From assembly GCA_030584065.1 (NCBI GenBank), contig CP129489.1, positions 194,797 to 258,796 of the forward strand: DNA of 64,000 nt, read 5' to 3'. This document shows, in pieces, positions 1-9,447 of the stretch. Each line of letters opens with the position of its first letter. Position 1 is the first letter of the stretch. A model generated the notes under the pieces. That model ran no database searches. It saw nothing but the letters and a program-made list of their open reading frames with translations, and was not told the DNA's origin. The position numbers and the translations under genes are program-made. This DNA is from Flavobacteriales bacterium. Lineage in GTDB: Bacteria; Bacteroidota; Bacteroidia; Flavobacteriales_F; PHOS-HE28.

Positions 1-270
1 CTCATCGGGCCGCGCGCCGGGGCCTTCGGCTACAACCTGCTCCACCACAAGGGCCTGGCCCTGGCCTGCATCGTGGCTGGGCTCTACCTCAACGCCATCA
101 CGCTCTTCCGGCCGGGCTCCGCCTGGGATACCGACCTGCTGCTGTGGACCGGCATCATCCTTTATGGCCACGCCAGCATGGACCGCGTGTTCGGCTGCGG
201 CCTCAAGTTCGGCGACAGCTTCCACCACACGCACCTGGGCTGGATCGGCCGCGGCGGGCAAGGGGCGTGA
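1..270 (+). CDS. DUF4260 family membrane protein (C-terminal part)
   Basis: The frame is open from the first base of the window, so the N-terminus is missing. The visible 89 residues carry the conserved DUF4260 pattern: an opening GPRAGAFGYN, a helix rich in Leu/Ala, a WTGIILYGHASMDR segment and the closing HTHLGWIG. Members are small integral membrane proteins of unknown function, usually about 120 residues. The His-rich motifs sit between predicted membrane helices. The start is outside the window, so operon context upstream cannot be judged. Confidence 0.8.
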   Translation, partial: LIGPRAGAFGYNLLHHKGLALACIVAGLYLNAITLFRPGSAWDTDLLLWTGIILYGHASMDRVFGCGLKFGDSFHHTHLGWIGRGGQGA

Positions 271-345
271 TGGCCAGCGGTTGCGCTTGGCCTGCCCGTG
301 GGGCTGAGCCGCCGGCGTCCGCCAAGCACCGCCTGCAGCGGTCAG

Positions 346-891
346 CTAGCCCATCACCCTCAGGTTCGCCCGCCACGGCCCCACGGCTTCGCGGTACTGG
401 CGGGCCAGCACGCGGCTGATCTGGCCGATGTGCGCCAGGTCGTGCGCGGCCCAGGCGGCCAGCACTTCGCGCAACCGCACCTCGCCCAGGCCGGGATGCA
501 GGCCGATGCCCTCGAGCTGCGCGCCGGTGATCTCCAAGGCCACCAGCGCGGCCAGGTTCCGCTTGCGCAGCGCTTCGAATTCGGCCAGCAGCTGCGGCAG
601 CGATTTGCCGGCGCTCTCCTCCAGGTGCGCCTGGCGGTCGAAGTGTGCAAAGGCCTTGTCGTCGGCGCTCAAGCACCGCTGCACCCGGGCCATCCAATGC
701 GCGCGCTCGCCGTGGATCAGGTGGCCCACCACCTCGCTGGGCGTCCAGGTGCCGGGCCCCTCGTTGTGCTCCGTCCAGTCGTCGCTCAGCCCGTGCAGCA
801 GCGCGTGCAGCACCGCGGGCGTGCGCTCCAGCACCTCCAGCGTGCGCGCGAGGGAGAAGTGGAGCGAGGCGGGGGTGGTGGAGGGGACCAT
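346..891 (-). CDS. DinB-like domain protein (DinB_2 superfamily)
   Basis: 181 residues forming a four-helix-bundle-type sequence. Two conserved His-containing helices are visible: GHLIHGE near residue 57 and HDLAHIGQI near residue 150. Together they resemble the three-His metal site of DinB/YfiT proteins. Such proteins are metal-dependent thiol transferases or hydrolases in some bacteria, but the substrate here is unknown. The ATG at 889-891 gives a full family length. It stands alone between oppositely organised small genes. Confidence 0.8.
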   Translation of the reverse strand: MVPSTTPASLHFSLARTLEVLERTPAVLHALLHGLSDDWTEHNEGPGTWTPSEVVGHLIHGERAHWMARVQRCLSADDKAFAHFDRQAHLEESAGKSLPQLLAEFEALRKRNLAALVALEITGAQLEGIGLHPGLGEVRLREVLAAWAAHDLAHIGQISRVLARQYREAVGPWRANLRVMG

Positions 892-991
892 GCGGGAGGA
901 GGGATTCAGGGTTGAAGGCGGCCGGGTGTCGGTGCGCCCGTGGAATCAACACCTGAGGGCAGGGGATGGTCCGTCGCCGCCCGCGATGCCC

Positions 992-1375
992 TCATCCCTG
1001 CGAGTGCATTGCCACGGCATTGCCTTCGGTGTCCTCGAAGAAGGCCATGTAGCCGATCTCGTCGCTGATGTGCGTCTTGGGCATCAGCACCTTGCCGCCG
1101 GCCTTCTCTACCAGCGCCAGCGGCCCGCTGAGGTCGGGGTTCGCATTCAGGTAGATGAGCGCGCCCGTGCGACTCGGGGTGTGCATGCCGCTCTTCACCA
1201 GCGCGCCGCCCACCTTGCCGGTGCTGCCGTCGGCGGGGAAGGTGCGCATCTGCAGCCCGGGCATGTCCATGGCCTCCATGCGGATTCCGAAGACGGTCTC
1301 GTAGAAGAGCTGCGCGCGGTCAAGGTCTTTGGTGGCGATCTCGAACCAGTTGAGGGCGTTGGAGGTGCTGTCCAT
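992..1375 (-). CDS. VOC (glyoxalase/bleomycin-resistance) family protein
   Basis: About 127 residues with one pair of beta-alpha-beta-beta-beta units. The opening NWFEIATKDLDRAQLFYETVFG and the closing DTEGNAVAMHSQ strands are typical of the glyoxalase fold, as is the central GGALVKSG. A longer reading starting at 1420 adds an unrelated Arg/Cys-rich stretch, so I chose the ATG at 1373-1375. A TACCATTG box (1395-1402 on the minus strand) lies about 19 nt upstream and resembles the -7 consensus. The substrate cannot be predicted; metal ligands are not obvious. Confidence 0.82.
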   Translation of the reverse strand: MDSTSNALNWFEIATKDLDRAQLFYETVFGIRMEAMDMPGLQMRTFPADGSTGKVGGALVKSGMHTPSRTGALIYLNANPDLSGPLALVEKAGGKVLMPKTHISDEIGYMAFFEDTEGNAVAMHSQG

Positions 1376-1623
1376 GGGCGGTGCGTATGCGCCGCAATGG
1401 TAACGGCACCGCCCGTCCATGGGGCCCGCCGTGGGGTGGAACGTTTGAGCGGCGCAGCGGCGCCCGTGCCGATTGCTTGGCGTGGCATGGTCGCAAGGCC
1501 GTGCCGGGCAAGACCGGCTGCCGCACCCGCGCCGAGATGATGCGAATGGTGCTGGAGAACGGCTGGGCTAGCGGAGCGCGGCGCACCATCCGCCACTTCA
1601 TCGGCCGCTCATACCCGGGTCCT

Positions 1624-1992
1624 TCACCCCGAGCGCCTGCCGCCCAGCAGCTCCACCGCGCCCAGCGCAGCAATGAGCCCCTGCAGCCAGAAGGGCTCGG
1701 TCATCAGCACCTGCACGCCGATCCAGATCAGCGTGCCCGCGCCGAGCAGGAGCGCAGCGCGCGCGGCCCAGGCCGACCGGCGCAGCGTGAGGCCGAAGCC
1801 CACCGCATGCCCCAGGCCGAGCACCGCGAAGAGGATGGCCCCCGGCCAGAAGTAATCGGCGAAGAGCGTGCTGTGCATGAAGCCGCGCGGCAGCTGCAGC
1901 AGGCTGCCGTCAGGCGCCCGCATCAGCAGCAGCCCGCCCACCATGGCGTTCACCGCCAGGAATCCCTGCGTGATGAGGAGAAGGATGCGCAT
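1624..1992 (-). CDS. Small integral membrane protein, unknown function
   Basis: 122 residues with about four hydrophobic segments (roughly residues 3-25, 45-66, 76-98 and 101-115) separated by short charged loops. No catalytic motif is visible. Many Bacteroidota encode similar orphan four-helix membrane proteins. The gene is monocistronic as far as can be seen. The stretch between it and the VOC gene (1376-1623) holds no gene I can support. Confidence 0.6.
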   Translation of the reverse strand: MRILLLITQGFLAVNAMVGGLLLMRAPDGSLLQLPRGFMHSTLFADYFWPGAILFAVLGLGHAVGFGLTLRRSAWAARAALLLGAGTLIWIGVQVLMTEPFWLQGLIAALGAVELLGGRRSG

Positions 1993-2228
1993 GCCGATGC
2001 TCTCGTTCCGCGAAGGTGATGCACGGCGCGCTGCGGGACACTGACCAAGGGCAATCGCCCGGCGCGTGCCCCTGGAGCCCTTCGGCCCCGATGTTCGGAG
2101 GAGTCAGGCTAGGCCCACGCCCCAAGCAGGGTCTTGCGAAGGAGACCCGGCCTGTTGGGATTAGCGGATGTGATCCCGTGGGCGGGTGGCAGGGTCCACT
2201 TCAAGGGAGCCTGCCGAGGATGGAGGCC

Positions 2229-3485
2229 TCACGGGCGCCGGCCTGCAGCCAGTCGGGCGCTTCGCCGCAGCGCCTGGCGCAGCTCCGGATCGCGATGCGC
2301 AGGGCGGGCCCGCAGGCGAAGCCGCGTCTGCTCCCCTTCCGCGCTGGGGCCAGGCCGACTCACGGAGTACGCGCGTCCCTCATGGTGCACCGTGCGCGTG
2401 TCACCAACGGCCAGACGCAGGTGGTGCAGCATGCGGCCATCGTCAGCGTCGCCCAGGCGCAGCAGGGCCGTGCCAGCGGCGGGGTCCACGTCCACCGCGT
2501 GGAGCACGATGCCGTGGTGCGCGATGGCCTCGCCTTCCTTCAAGGAGGCCTCCATGCGCCGCCGGCCCTGGCGCGCCGTGTCCGCCTGCACCGGCGGCGG
2601 CACCAGGCCGATGAGCCGGATGGTGGCATCCACCGCATACGCCTCGCTCACATAGGCCATGTAAACCGCATAGGGCATGCGGAAGGTGCCCTGGAAGCCC
2701 CACATCAGGCCCCACGAATTCTGCACCAGGAAGCTCTTGTCCGCATCGTCGTAGCCCATGATCACCACGGCGTGCCCATAGGTGTCCGCGAAGGTGACGG
2801 GCTGCCAGGTGAAGGGCCGATCGCCGCCGCTGCGGTCGCCCGCGGCGGTGAAGCTGCTGTCCACGTTCGCATTCACCACCACCAGCCGGCCCTGCGCCAG
2901 TGCGGCGCGTACCGCATCGGTGGCGCCATCGGCGATGCGCTCGATGCCGGCCAATCGGAACCGCCGCGCCAGCTCCTCGGCCTTCTCCGGCACCCGGGCG
3001 CAATCGTGCTGCACCTGTGCGGTATCGAAGGGCAGCTCGCTGAAGGCGCAGCATCCCAGGCTGTCGGCCACGTGCAGCGCATCGGCCAGGAACACATCGC
3101 TGCCGCAGGGCCTGCCGCGCAGCGCGCGGGCGTAGATGAACGAGGGGCTGAACAGGCGCGCGGCATCCGGTGCCTCGCGGCGCAGCGCGGTATCGCCGCT
3201 CAGCTCGGCGTGGATGGCGCTGCACAGCGTGTAGCCCACGGCCCAGCCCGCGCAGGTGTTCGTCATGCCCTGGTCGCCGGGCGGCGGCACCCGGTGGCTC
3301 AGGTCCACGCGCGGCGGCAGGGATGCGGTGGCGATGCGGGGCGCAGCAAGCACCACCGGGAAGCGCATAAGGCCCTCGGCCTTGGGCAAGGCCGTTCCCG
3401 CGCGCGGATCGCCCTGCGCACGGGCCCGGGGCGCCCACGCCAGCGCGAGCACTGCTACCATCGCGGTTCGGAAGAGGCCTCTCAT
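2229..3485 (-). CDS. Secreted C1A (papain-like) cysteine protease
   Basis: 418 residues with a signal peptide ending near ARAQ (residue 24). The catalytic Cys lies in GDQGMTNTCAGWA (about residue 80), replacing the usual QGxCGSCWAF. The catalytic His is in TYGHAVVIMGYDD and the Asn in QNSWGLMWG, both clear C1 landmarks. The substitution of Ser by Ala before the Trp and the 110-residue basic C-terminal extension after the peptidase domain are unusual. Export to the periplasm or cell surface is likely. It has no obvious operon partners. Confidence 0.85.
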   Translation of the reverse strand: MRGLFRTAMVAVLALAWAPRARAQGDPRAGTALPKAEGLMRFPVVLAAPRIATASLPPRVDLSHRVPPPGDQGMTNTCAGWAVGYTLCSAIHAELSGDTALRREAPDAARLFSPSFIYARALRGRPCGSDVFLADALHVADSLGCCAFSELPFDTAQVQHDCARVPEKAEELARRFRLAGIERIADGATDAVRAALAQGRLVVVNANVDSSFTAAGDRSGGDRPFTWQPVTFADTYGHAVVIMGYDDADKSFLVQNSWGLMWGFQGTFRMPYAVYMAYVSEAYAVDATIRLIGLVPPPVQADTARQGRRRMEASLKEGEAIAHHGIVLHAVDVDPAAGTALLRLGDADDGRMLHHLRLAVGDTRTVHHEGRAYSVSRPGPSAEGEQTRLRLRARPAHRDPELRQALRRSARLAAGRRP

Positions 3486-3578
3486 CCGAGCAACCTACTG
3501 TGAAATCATCGGAAATCCAAGCGCCCGCGCATGGCGCACGGACCTGCCTTCATGCTCCAACCAAACCCTACCATCCCC

Positions 3579-4028
3579 ATGTCAGCCATTCTGGGCAGTA
3601 CCGAAACGGGCACCACCGCCAACAAGGCCTTCTCCACGCATTGCGATGCGACAGGCTCGCCGATGGACGGCTTCAAGCTCAGCTGTGAAGGCCTCAATAC
3701 CGATGGCAACAACCCTGGCACGGTGGGCGTCATCTTCAGCGTCACCATCCCCAACGGCTACGACATGCACCGCGGTGACCAGAAGACCGGCAGCTGGAGC
3801 GACGGCAAGGAGGGCAGCAAATACGACCTCATGCGGCTCGGCATCGACAAGAACGGCGGTGCCGGCGGCACCTATCGGTTCGAGATCTGGTTCTCGCAGG
3901 ACAGCATCGATGGCGACGGCTGGACCCTTCCTTGGGAGGTGAGCGTCTTCTCCAACGGCAGCCTCTCCGGCGGCCCCTACACCTACACCTTCAAGAAAGG
4001 CGGATCCGGCGGCGGGCATCGGCACTGA
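3579..4028 (+). CDS. Hypothetical protein, Gly-rich beta-type
   Basis: 149 residues from the ATG at 3579 (a longer in-frame reading starts at 3531). No signal peptide or membrane segment is evident. The sequence is rich in Gly, Asp, Ser and Thr, alternates polar and hydrophobic residues as in a beta sandwich, and ends in a His/Gly-rich tail (GGSGGGHRH). I do not recognise a family. It ends 15 nt before the adenylate cyclase and may be cotranscribed with it. Confidence 0.55.
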   Translation: MSAILGSTETGTTANKAFSTHCDATGSPMDGFKLSCEGLNTDGNNPGTVGVIFSVTIPNGYDMHRGDQKTGSWSDGKEGSKYDLMRLGIDKNGGAGGTYRFEIWFSQDSIDGDGWTLPWEVSVFSNGSLSGGPYTYTFKKGGSGGGHRH

Positions 4029-4043
4029 ACGCGCCTCGCGCTC

Positions 4044-5873
4044 ATGCATCGGTACACCCTGAGCGGTGCGGTTTGGGCTTGCGCGGCGATGCTGCTCGCG
4101 CTATGCGCACGGGCGCAGGCGCCCACGCCCCGGGAACGCGCGTGGGCCGACAGCCTCCATGCCCACATCATCGGGCACGATGCGCTGGCGCCGACCACCG
4201 GCCTGCCGCTGGTGGATTCCATGGCCCGCATCCATGCGCGTGCCGGTGAAGCCTGCCTGGCCCTGGAGGCCCGCATCTTCCGCGCGAACCTGCTGGACCG
4301 CCTGGGGCGGCCGGACAGCTCCCTGCACGTGCTGCTGGGCTGCCGCGATGAGCTGGTGAATGCCCGGTGCGCGCCCCGCTCCTGGGTGCACTGGTACAAC
4401 AACCTCTGTTCCGTGTACCTGAGCCAGGGGCGCTTCGCGGAAGCGGACAGCGCCGCGCGCCTGGCCCTGGGCAGATGGCGCCACAGCGAACCGGCCGTGC
4501 GCGAGCTGGGCCTCAACCAAGGCATCGCGCTGGCCAATATGGGCCAAATGGACGCATCCCTGGCCTGCTTCGAGGACGTGCATGCCTACGGCCTGCAGGC
4601 GCCGCGGCCCGACCTGATGGAAGCCGCCCTGCTCAACATCGGCACCCTGCATGCCATCGGGCAGCGCTTCGAGGCGGCCGACACCTGCTACCATGCGGTG
4701 TTGCGCTCCACCCGCCGGTCGGGCAATACCGGCAACACCACCAGCGCCCTGCTCAACCTGGCCGGACTGGCCGAGAACCGCGGCGATGGCCGCCTGGCGC
4801 TGCGCCTCATCGACTCGGTGGTGGCCATCGCCAGCGCCACGCGCGACCTGGAGCTGCTGGCCAATGCCACGCTCAACCTGGCCGAGGTGATGCGCAAGCA
4901 CGGCAACAAGGACTCGGCCTTCTTCACCCTGCAGCGGCACCTCGCGCTGCGCGACAGCATCCTGGGCCTGGCGCGCGTGCGCGCCGTGGCCGACATGGAG
5001 CAGAAGTACGAGAGCGAGAAGAAGGCGCGCGAGATCGAGACCCTGAAGGTGGCCAACCTGGACAGCGAGCTGGCGCGCATCAGGGCCCTGCGCACACGCA
5101 ACATCTACCTCGGCGCGGGGCTCTTCGTGCTGGTGCTGGCCGGCGCGCTGTGGAACCGCCTGCGCTACACGCGCCGCGCCAAGCGCGAGGTGGAGCAGGC
5201 CCATGCCGTGAGCGAGGAGCTGCTGCACAACATCCTGCCCGAGGAGGTGGCCGCCGAGCTGAAGGCGAAGGGCTACGCCGATGTGCGCGAGTTCCCACAG
5301 GCCACCATCCTCTTCACCGACTTCAAGGGCTTCACCCAGCTCACCGAGCAGCTCAGCGCGACGGAGCTGGTGGCCGAGATCGACCATTGCTTCAAGGCCT
5401 TCGACGGCCTCATGGAGCGGTACCGCATCGAGAAGATCAAGACCATCGGCGATGCCTACATGGCCGCCGGCGGCCTGCCCGACCCCGCCTACGGGAGCCC
5501 GGCGGACGTGGTGAACGCCGCGCTCGACATGCAGGCCTTCATGGCGGCGTACAAGGCCGAGCGCATCGCCCAGGGCCGCCTCTTCTTCGAGATGCGCGTG
5601 GGCATCCACACCGGCCCGGTCATCGCCGGCATCGTGGGCGTGAAGAAGTTCGCGTACGACATCTGGGGCGATACCGTGAACACGGCGGCCCGCATGGAGA
5701 GCAGCGGCGCCGTGGGCGAGGTGAACATCAGCGAGGCGACCTTTGCGCTGGTGCAGGAGGCCCCCACGCCGACCGGCACCCCGGCCTTCACCTTCACCCC
5801 GCGCGGCCAGGTGCAGGCCAAGGGGAAGGGCGAGCTGGCCATGTTCTTCGTTCGCCGAAGCGCCCCCCGGTGA
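4044..5873 (+). CDS. TPR-containing, membrane-anchored class III adenylate cyclase
   Basis: 609 residues: a signal peptide to about residue 24, then periplasmic TPR-like repeats (about 30-310), a short coiled coil, a single transmembrane helix (about 353-370), a linking helix and a C-terminal class III cyclase domain (about 415-600). The metal-binding Asp residues are in ILFTDFKGF (about 424) and TIGDAYM (about 469). The Lys of KIKTIGD and the Asp of YDIWGDTVN are the purine-selecting pair expected for ATP rather than GTP. Catalytic Asn/Arg are in VNTAARMES. The protein should turn an outside signal, read by the TPR part, into cAMP. The substrate is inferred from family knowledge. Confidence 0.9.
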   Translation: MHRYTLSGAVWACAAMLLALCARAQAPTPRERAWADSLHAHIIGHDALAPTTGLPLVDSMARIHARAGEACLALEARIFRANLLDRLGRPDSSLHVLLGCRDELVNARCAPRSWVHWYNNLCSVYLSQGRFAEADSAARLALGRWRHSEPAVRELGLNQGIALANMGQMDASLACFEDVHAYGLQAPRPDLMEAALLNIGTLHAIGQRFEAADTCYHAVLRSTRRSGNTGNTTSALLNLAGLAENRGDGRLALRLIDSVVAIASATRDLELLANATLNLAEVMRKHGNKDSAFFTLQRHLALRDSILGLARVRAVADMEQKYESEKKAREIETLKVANLDSELARIRALRTRNIYLGAGLFVLVLAGALWNRLRYTRRAKREVEQAHAVSEELLHNILPEEVAAELKAKGYADVREFPQATILFTDFKGFTQLTEQLSATELVAEIDHCFKAFDGLMERYRIEKIKTIGDAYMAAGGLPDPAYGSPADVVNAALDMQAFMAAYKAERIAQGRLFFEMRVGIHTGPVIAGIVGVKKFAYDIWGDTVNTAARMESSGAVGEVNISEATFALVQEAPTPTGTPAFTFTPRGQVQAKGKGELAMFFVRRSAPR

Positions 5874-5887
5874 AGCCGAACGGCCGG

Positions 5888-6154
5888 CTAGCCCACCAGC
5901 CACCACAGCACCGCGCCGCCCACCACCACGGCAGGCACAAGGCAACCCACGGTGGTGCGGTTGTACACGCGGTTGTAGGCGGCCTTCCTCGGGTTGGTGA
6001 CCCAGCCCCAGCCACGCGGGGCCTTCAGGCCCAGGTTGTGGCGCACATACCTATTTGCACTGATGTGAGCCGCGATGCGCTCGCGGAGGGAGGGGGCGGA
6101 CTCCGAATCAGAACGGGCCCGCCACGCAATGGGAGTGCTGCCGGCACCGGCCAA
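5888..6154 (-). CDS. Small membrane protein with C-terminal transmembrane helix, start uncertain
   Basis: The last 50 residues look genuine: NPRKAAYNRVYNRTTVG is followed by one hydrophobic helix (about 70-88). The N-terminal 36 residues are Ala/Arg-rich and may not be translated; the frame's first start would be TTG, while a GTG at 6044-6046 gives a 52-residue protein. No function is assigned. It converges on the adenylate cyclase gene with a gap of 14 nt. Confidence 0.45.
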   Translation of the reverse strand: MAGAGSTPIAWRARSDSESAPSLRERIAAHISANRYVRHNLGLKAPRGWGWVTNPRKAAYNRVYNRTTVGCLVPAVVVGGAVLWWLVG

Positions 6155-6315
6155 TGTGCGGGTGGTAGTGAAGCCCTTTGCCGGCGATCCCTCGGTCCCT
6201 CAGGGAGCGACCGGTGCCGCGGCATTCGCCCCCAGCGCCGGGCGGGTGGGGTGGGGGTGGCACAACCCGATGGGAACGCCGAACTTGCGGCTCGCACCAT
6301 TCCCCCAAGCCCGCC

Positions 6316-9300
6316 ATGACCAAGCATGCCCTCTTCCTGCTCGTTGCCTGCACCGCCCTGGGCCGCCTGCCGGCGCAGGAGTACGTGGAGCTGCGCAACG
6401 CCGAGCCGCAGCAGATGGTCTTCCTGGGCGAGACGGTGGCCTACCGCGACTGGGACAGCACGCGGACCTTCACCAACGAGCCCACGCGCAACGAGCGGGG
6501 CGGGCTGGTGGACAAGGGCTACCCCGGCGGGGTGAAGCCGGTGCGCCTGCACCAGGCGGTGGTGCGCGGCGCGCGGCCCTTGGGCGCCGACCCCGTGTGG
6601 CAGGAGAAGGGCGGCGCGCGCCAGCAGGGCAAGGCGCTCAACCTCTCCATCAACGGCATGGGCTATACCGGCGTGAACCCCGCCGACCCCTGCCTGGACG
6701 TGGGCCCCAACCACGTGATCCAGATGATCAACGGCGGATCGGGCGCCTACTTCCGCATCTACAACAAGAGCGGCGCGCCCCTGGGGGCGCAGACCTACCT
6801 GGACAACTTCATCGCCGCGAGCAGCGGCGGCTTCGCGTACGGCGGCTTCGGCGACCCCATCGTGCTCTACGATGCCCTGGCTGACCGCTGGCTGATGAGC
6901 GAGTTCGCCAGCAGCGGCAACCGCATGATCGTGGCGGTGAGCACCACGCCCGACCCCACGGGCACCTGGTACGCCTACAGCTTCACGGCGCCCAACTTCC
7001 CCGACTATCCGAAGTACGCCGTGTGGAACAACCTCTACCTGGTGACCACCAACGAGGCCGGCGGCCCCGCCACCTATGCGTTGGACCGCACGCGGATGCT
7101 GCAGGGGCTCAGCGCCACGGCGCAGCGCTTCGCCGTGCCCAGCTACCCCACCATCGGTTTCCAGGCCTGCACGCCGGTGACGCACGATGGCGGACCGGCC
7201 CCGCCCGCCAATGCGCCGGCGATGTTCATGCGCATGGCCGATGATGCCTGGAGCGCCTCCATCCCCGCCGACCGCCTGGAGACCTGGACGCTGACGGTCA
7301 ACTTCGCCACGCCCGCCAATTCGGTGCTCGCCGGCCCCACCTACCTGCTCACGCAGCCCTTCGATACCGAGCTGTGCGGCTACACCTCGTACAACTGCGT
7401 GCCGCAGCCCGGCACCAGCACGCGCCTCGATCCGCTGCGCGAGGTGCTGATGAACCGGGTGGTGTACCGCAACTTCGGCACGCACGAGGCCATCGTGTGC
7501 AACCACGCCACGGACGTGAACGGCAACGACCGGCACGGGGTGCGGTGGTACGAGCTGCGGCGAACGGCCGTGGCCAATCCGTGGGCCATCCACCAGCAGG
7601 GCACCTATTCGCCCGATGCCACGCACCGCTGGATGGCCGCCATCGGCATCAACGCCAACGGCGACATCGGCCTGGCCTACAACGCGGCCAGCGGCACGGT
7701 GCATCCGGGCATCCGCTACACCGGCCGCCTGGCGGGCGATGCGCTGGGCCAGATGACCTTCGCGGAGACCACCGTGGTGGCGGGCAGCGCCGCCAACGGC
7801 AGCAACCGCTACGGCGACTACAACGCGCTGGATACGGACCCCGCCACCGGCAACTTCTGGGGCACGGCCAAGTTCAACGCAAGCAGCCAGTGGAGCACGC
7901 GCATCTTCAATTTCGCCTTCTCCACGCCGGTCTGCATCGCGCCGGTGATCAACGCCGGCACCAGCTGCATCAACACCGCCAGCTACCAGGTGTCGGTCGA
8001 CGTCGCTTCGCTGGGCAGCGCGAGCACGCTCACCCTGCAGATCGATCCCGATGGCAATGGTCCGGCGGCACCGGTTGCGGTGGGCACCGCCAGCGCCACG
8101 GGCACTTACGGTCCCTTCGGTCCATACCCCACGGGGCAGGCGGTCACCTTCTACGCCCGGCACGATGCCTTCGCCGAGTGCGACTTCGCTGCGCCGCTGG
8201 TGGCCGATTGCGCGCCGCCGCCGGTGCCGGGCGCCAATTGCTCCAGCTACACCAACAGCACCAGCGCCGCCATCCCGGACAACGGCTCGGTGAGCCGGAC
8301 CATCGTGGTGCCGGCGCTCAACGGCGCCACCCTCACCGACCTGAACGTGTACGTGAACATCACCCACACCTACACCGGCGACCTGCGCATCCGCCTGCAG
8401 AGCCCGGCCGGTACCACGGTGCAGCTCGTCGCCTCCAGCGTATGCGGGGGCGCCGATAACGTGGTGGTTGAGTTCGACGACAGCGGCAGTGCCGGGCCCG
8501 TGGGGAATGCCTGCCCCTTGACGGGGCTCTTCGTGATGCCCCAGAATGCCCTGGCGGCCTTCAACGGCCAGCCCTTCCAGGGCACCTGGACCCTTACGGT
8601 GCAGGATGTGGCTACCGCCGATGTGGGCACCCTGAACAGCTGGTGCCTCATCCCCACGCTCTACACCCCGCCCATCCAGGTGCTCCCCGTGGCCTTCCTG
8701 GAGGGTCCGCTGAACCCTGAGGGCACGCTGATGGGCGATGCCCTACGCAGCCAGGGGCTGGTGCCGCTCACCGAGCCCTACACCGCGCTGGGCTATGCCT
8801 TCACCGGTCCCTATGAGGCCTCCACCACGCCTGCGGTACTGGCCGTGACCGGCAGCGGCGCCGTGGTGGATTGGGTGGTGGTGGAGCTGCGCAGCCCCGG
8901 CAATCCCGCGCAGGTGGTGGCCAGCAAGCCCGCCCTGCTGAAGCGCAACGGGAGGGCCTATGCGGTGGATGGTGCCTCGAACCTCGCCTTCGCCGTGCCT
9001 GCGGGCAGCTACCATGTGGCGGTGCGCCACCGCAACCACCTGGGGGTGATGACCGCAAGCCCCGAGCTGCTGAATGAATCCGCGATCCTGGTGGACTTCA
9101 CCGATCCGGGCTATCCCGCCTACGGCACCAACGCCCGCAAGGCGGTGGGCGATGCCATGGCGCTGTGGGCCGGCGATGTGAGCGCCGATCATGTGCTGCG
9201 CTACGTGGGCGAGGGCAACGACCGCGATCCCATCCTGGTGGCCATCGGGGGCACGGTGCCCACCGCCACGGTGAACGGCCAGTACCGGCAGCAGGACGTG

Positions 9301-9411
9301 AACCTGGACGGCGCGGTGAAGTACGTGGGCGAAGGCAACGACCGCGACCCGATCCTGCAGAACGTGGGCGGCAGCGTGCCCACGAACACGCGTAGCGAGC
9401 AGCTGCCCTAG
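6316..9411 (+). CDS. Large secreted protein with P-domain and duplicated dockerin-like C-terminus
   Basis: 1031 residues from the ATG at 6316; a signal peptide ends near LPAQ (residue 19). The first 520 residues form a beta-rich region of repeated sheet motifs with many Gly-Asn turns. A proprotein-convertase P-domain lies at about residues 640-780, from NSTSAAIPDNGS to VGTLNSWCL. The last 80 residues contain YVGEGNDRDPIL twice, each with an Asp/Asn-rich loop such as DVNLDGAVKY, recalling a dockerin or calcium loop. No standard type IX sorting tail is obvious. Adhesion or extracellular hydrolysis is plausible; no catalytic triad is recognised. Confidence 0.8.
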   Translation: MTKHALFLLVACTALGRLPAQEYVELRNAEPQQMVFLGETVAYRDWDSTRTFTNEPTRNERGGLVDKGYPGGVKPVRLHQAVVRGARPLGADPVWQEKGGARQQGKALNLSINGMGYTGVNPADPCLDVGPNHVIQMINGGSGAYFRIYNKSGAPLGAQTYLDNFIAASSGGFAYGGFGDPIVLYDALADRWLMSEFASSGNRMIVAVSTTPDPTGTWYAYSFTAPNFPDYPKYAVWNNLYLVTTNEAGGPATYALDRTRMLQGLSATAQRFAVPSYPTIGFQACTPVTHDGGPAPPANAPAMFMRMADDAWSASIPADRLETWTLTVNFATPANSVLAGPTYLLTQPFDTELCGYTSYNCVPQPGTSTRLDPLREVLMNRVVYRNFGTHEAIVCNHATDVNGNDRHGVRWYELRRTAVANPWAIHQQGTYSPDATHRWMAAIGINANGDIGLAYNAASGTVHPGIRYTGRLAGDALGQMTFAETTVVAGSAANGSNRYGDYNALDTDPATGNFWGTAKFNASSQWSTRIFNFAFSTPVCIAPVINAGTSCINTASYQVSVDVASLGSASTLTLQIDPDGNGPAAPVAVGTASATGTYGPFGPYPTGQAVTFYARHDAFAECDFAAPLVADCAPPPVPGANCSSYTNSTSAAIPDNGSVSRTIVVPALNGATLTDLNVYVNITHTYTGDLRIRLQSPAGTTVQLVASSVCGGADNVVVEFDDSGSAGPVGNACPLTGLFVMPQNALAAFNGQPFQGTWTLTVQDVATADVGTLNSWCLIPTLYTPPIQVLPVAFLEGPLNPEGTLMGDALRSQGLVPLTEPYTALGYAFTGPYEASTTPAVLAVTGSGAVVDWVVVELRSPGNPAQVVASKPALLKRNGRAYAVDGASNLAFAVPAGSYHVAVRHRNHLGVMTASPELLNESAILVDFTDPGYPAYGTNARKAVGDAMALWAGDVSADHVLRYVGEGNDRDPILVAIGGTVPTATVNGQYRQQDVNLDGAVKYVGEGNDRDPILQNVGGSVPTNTRSEQLP

Positions 9412-9447
9412 CGGCGCCCCGCCGCCGCAGGCGATCTTCGCCGGCCC

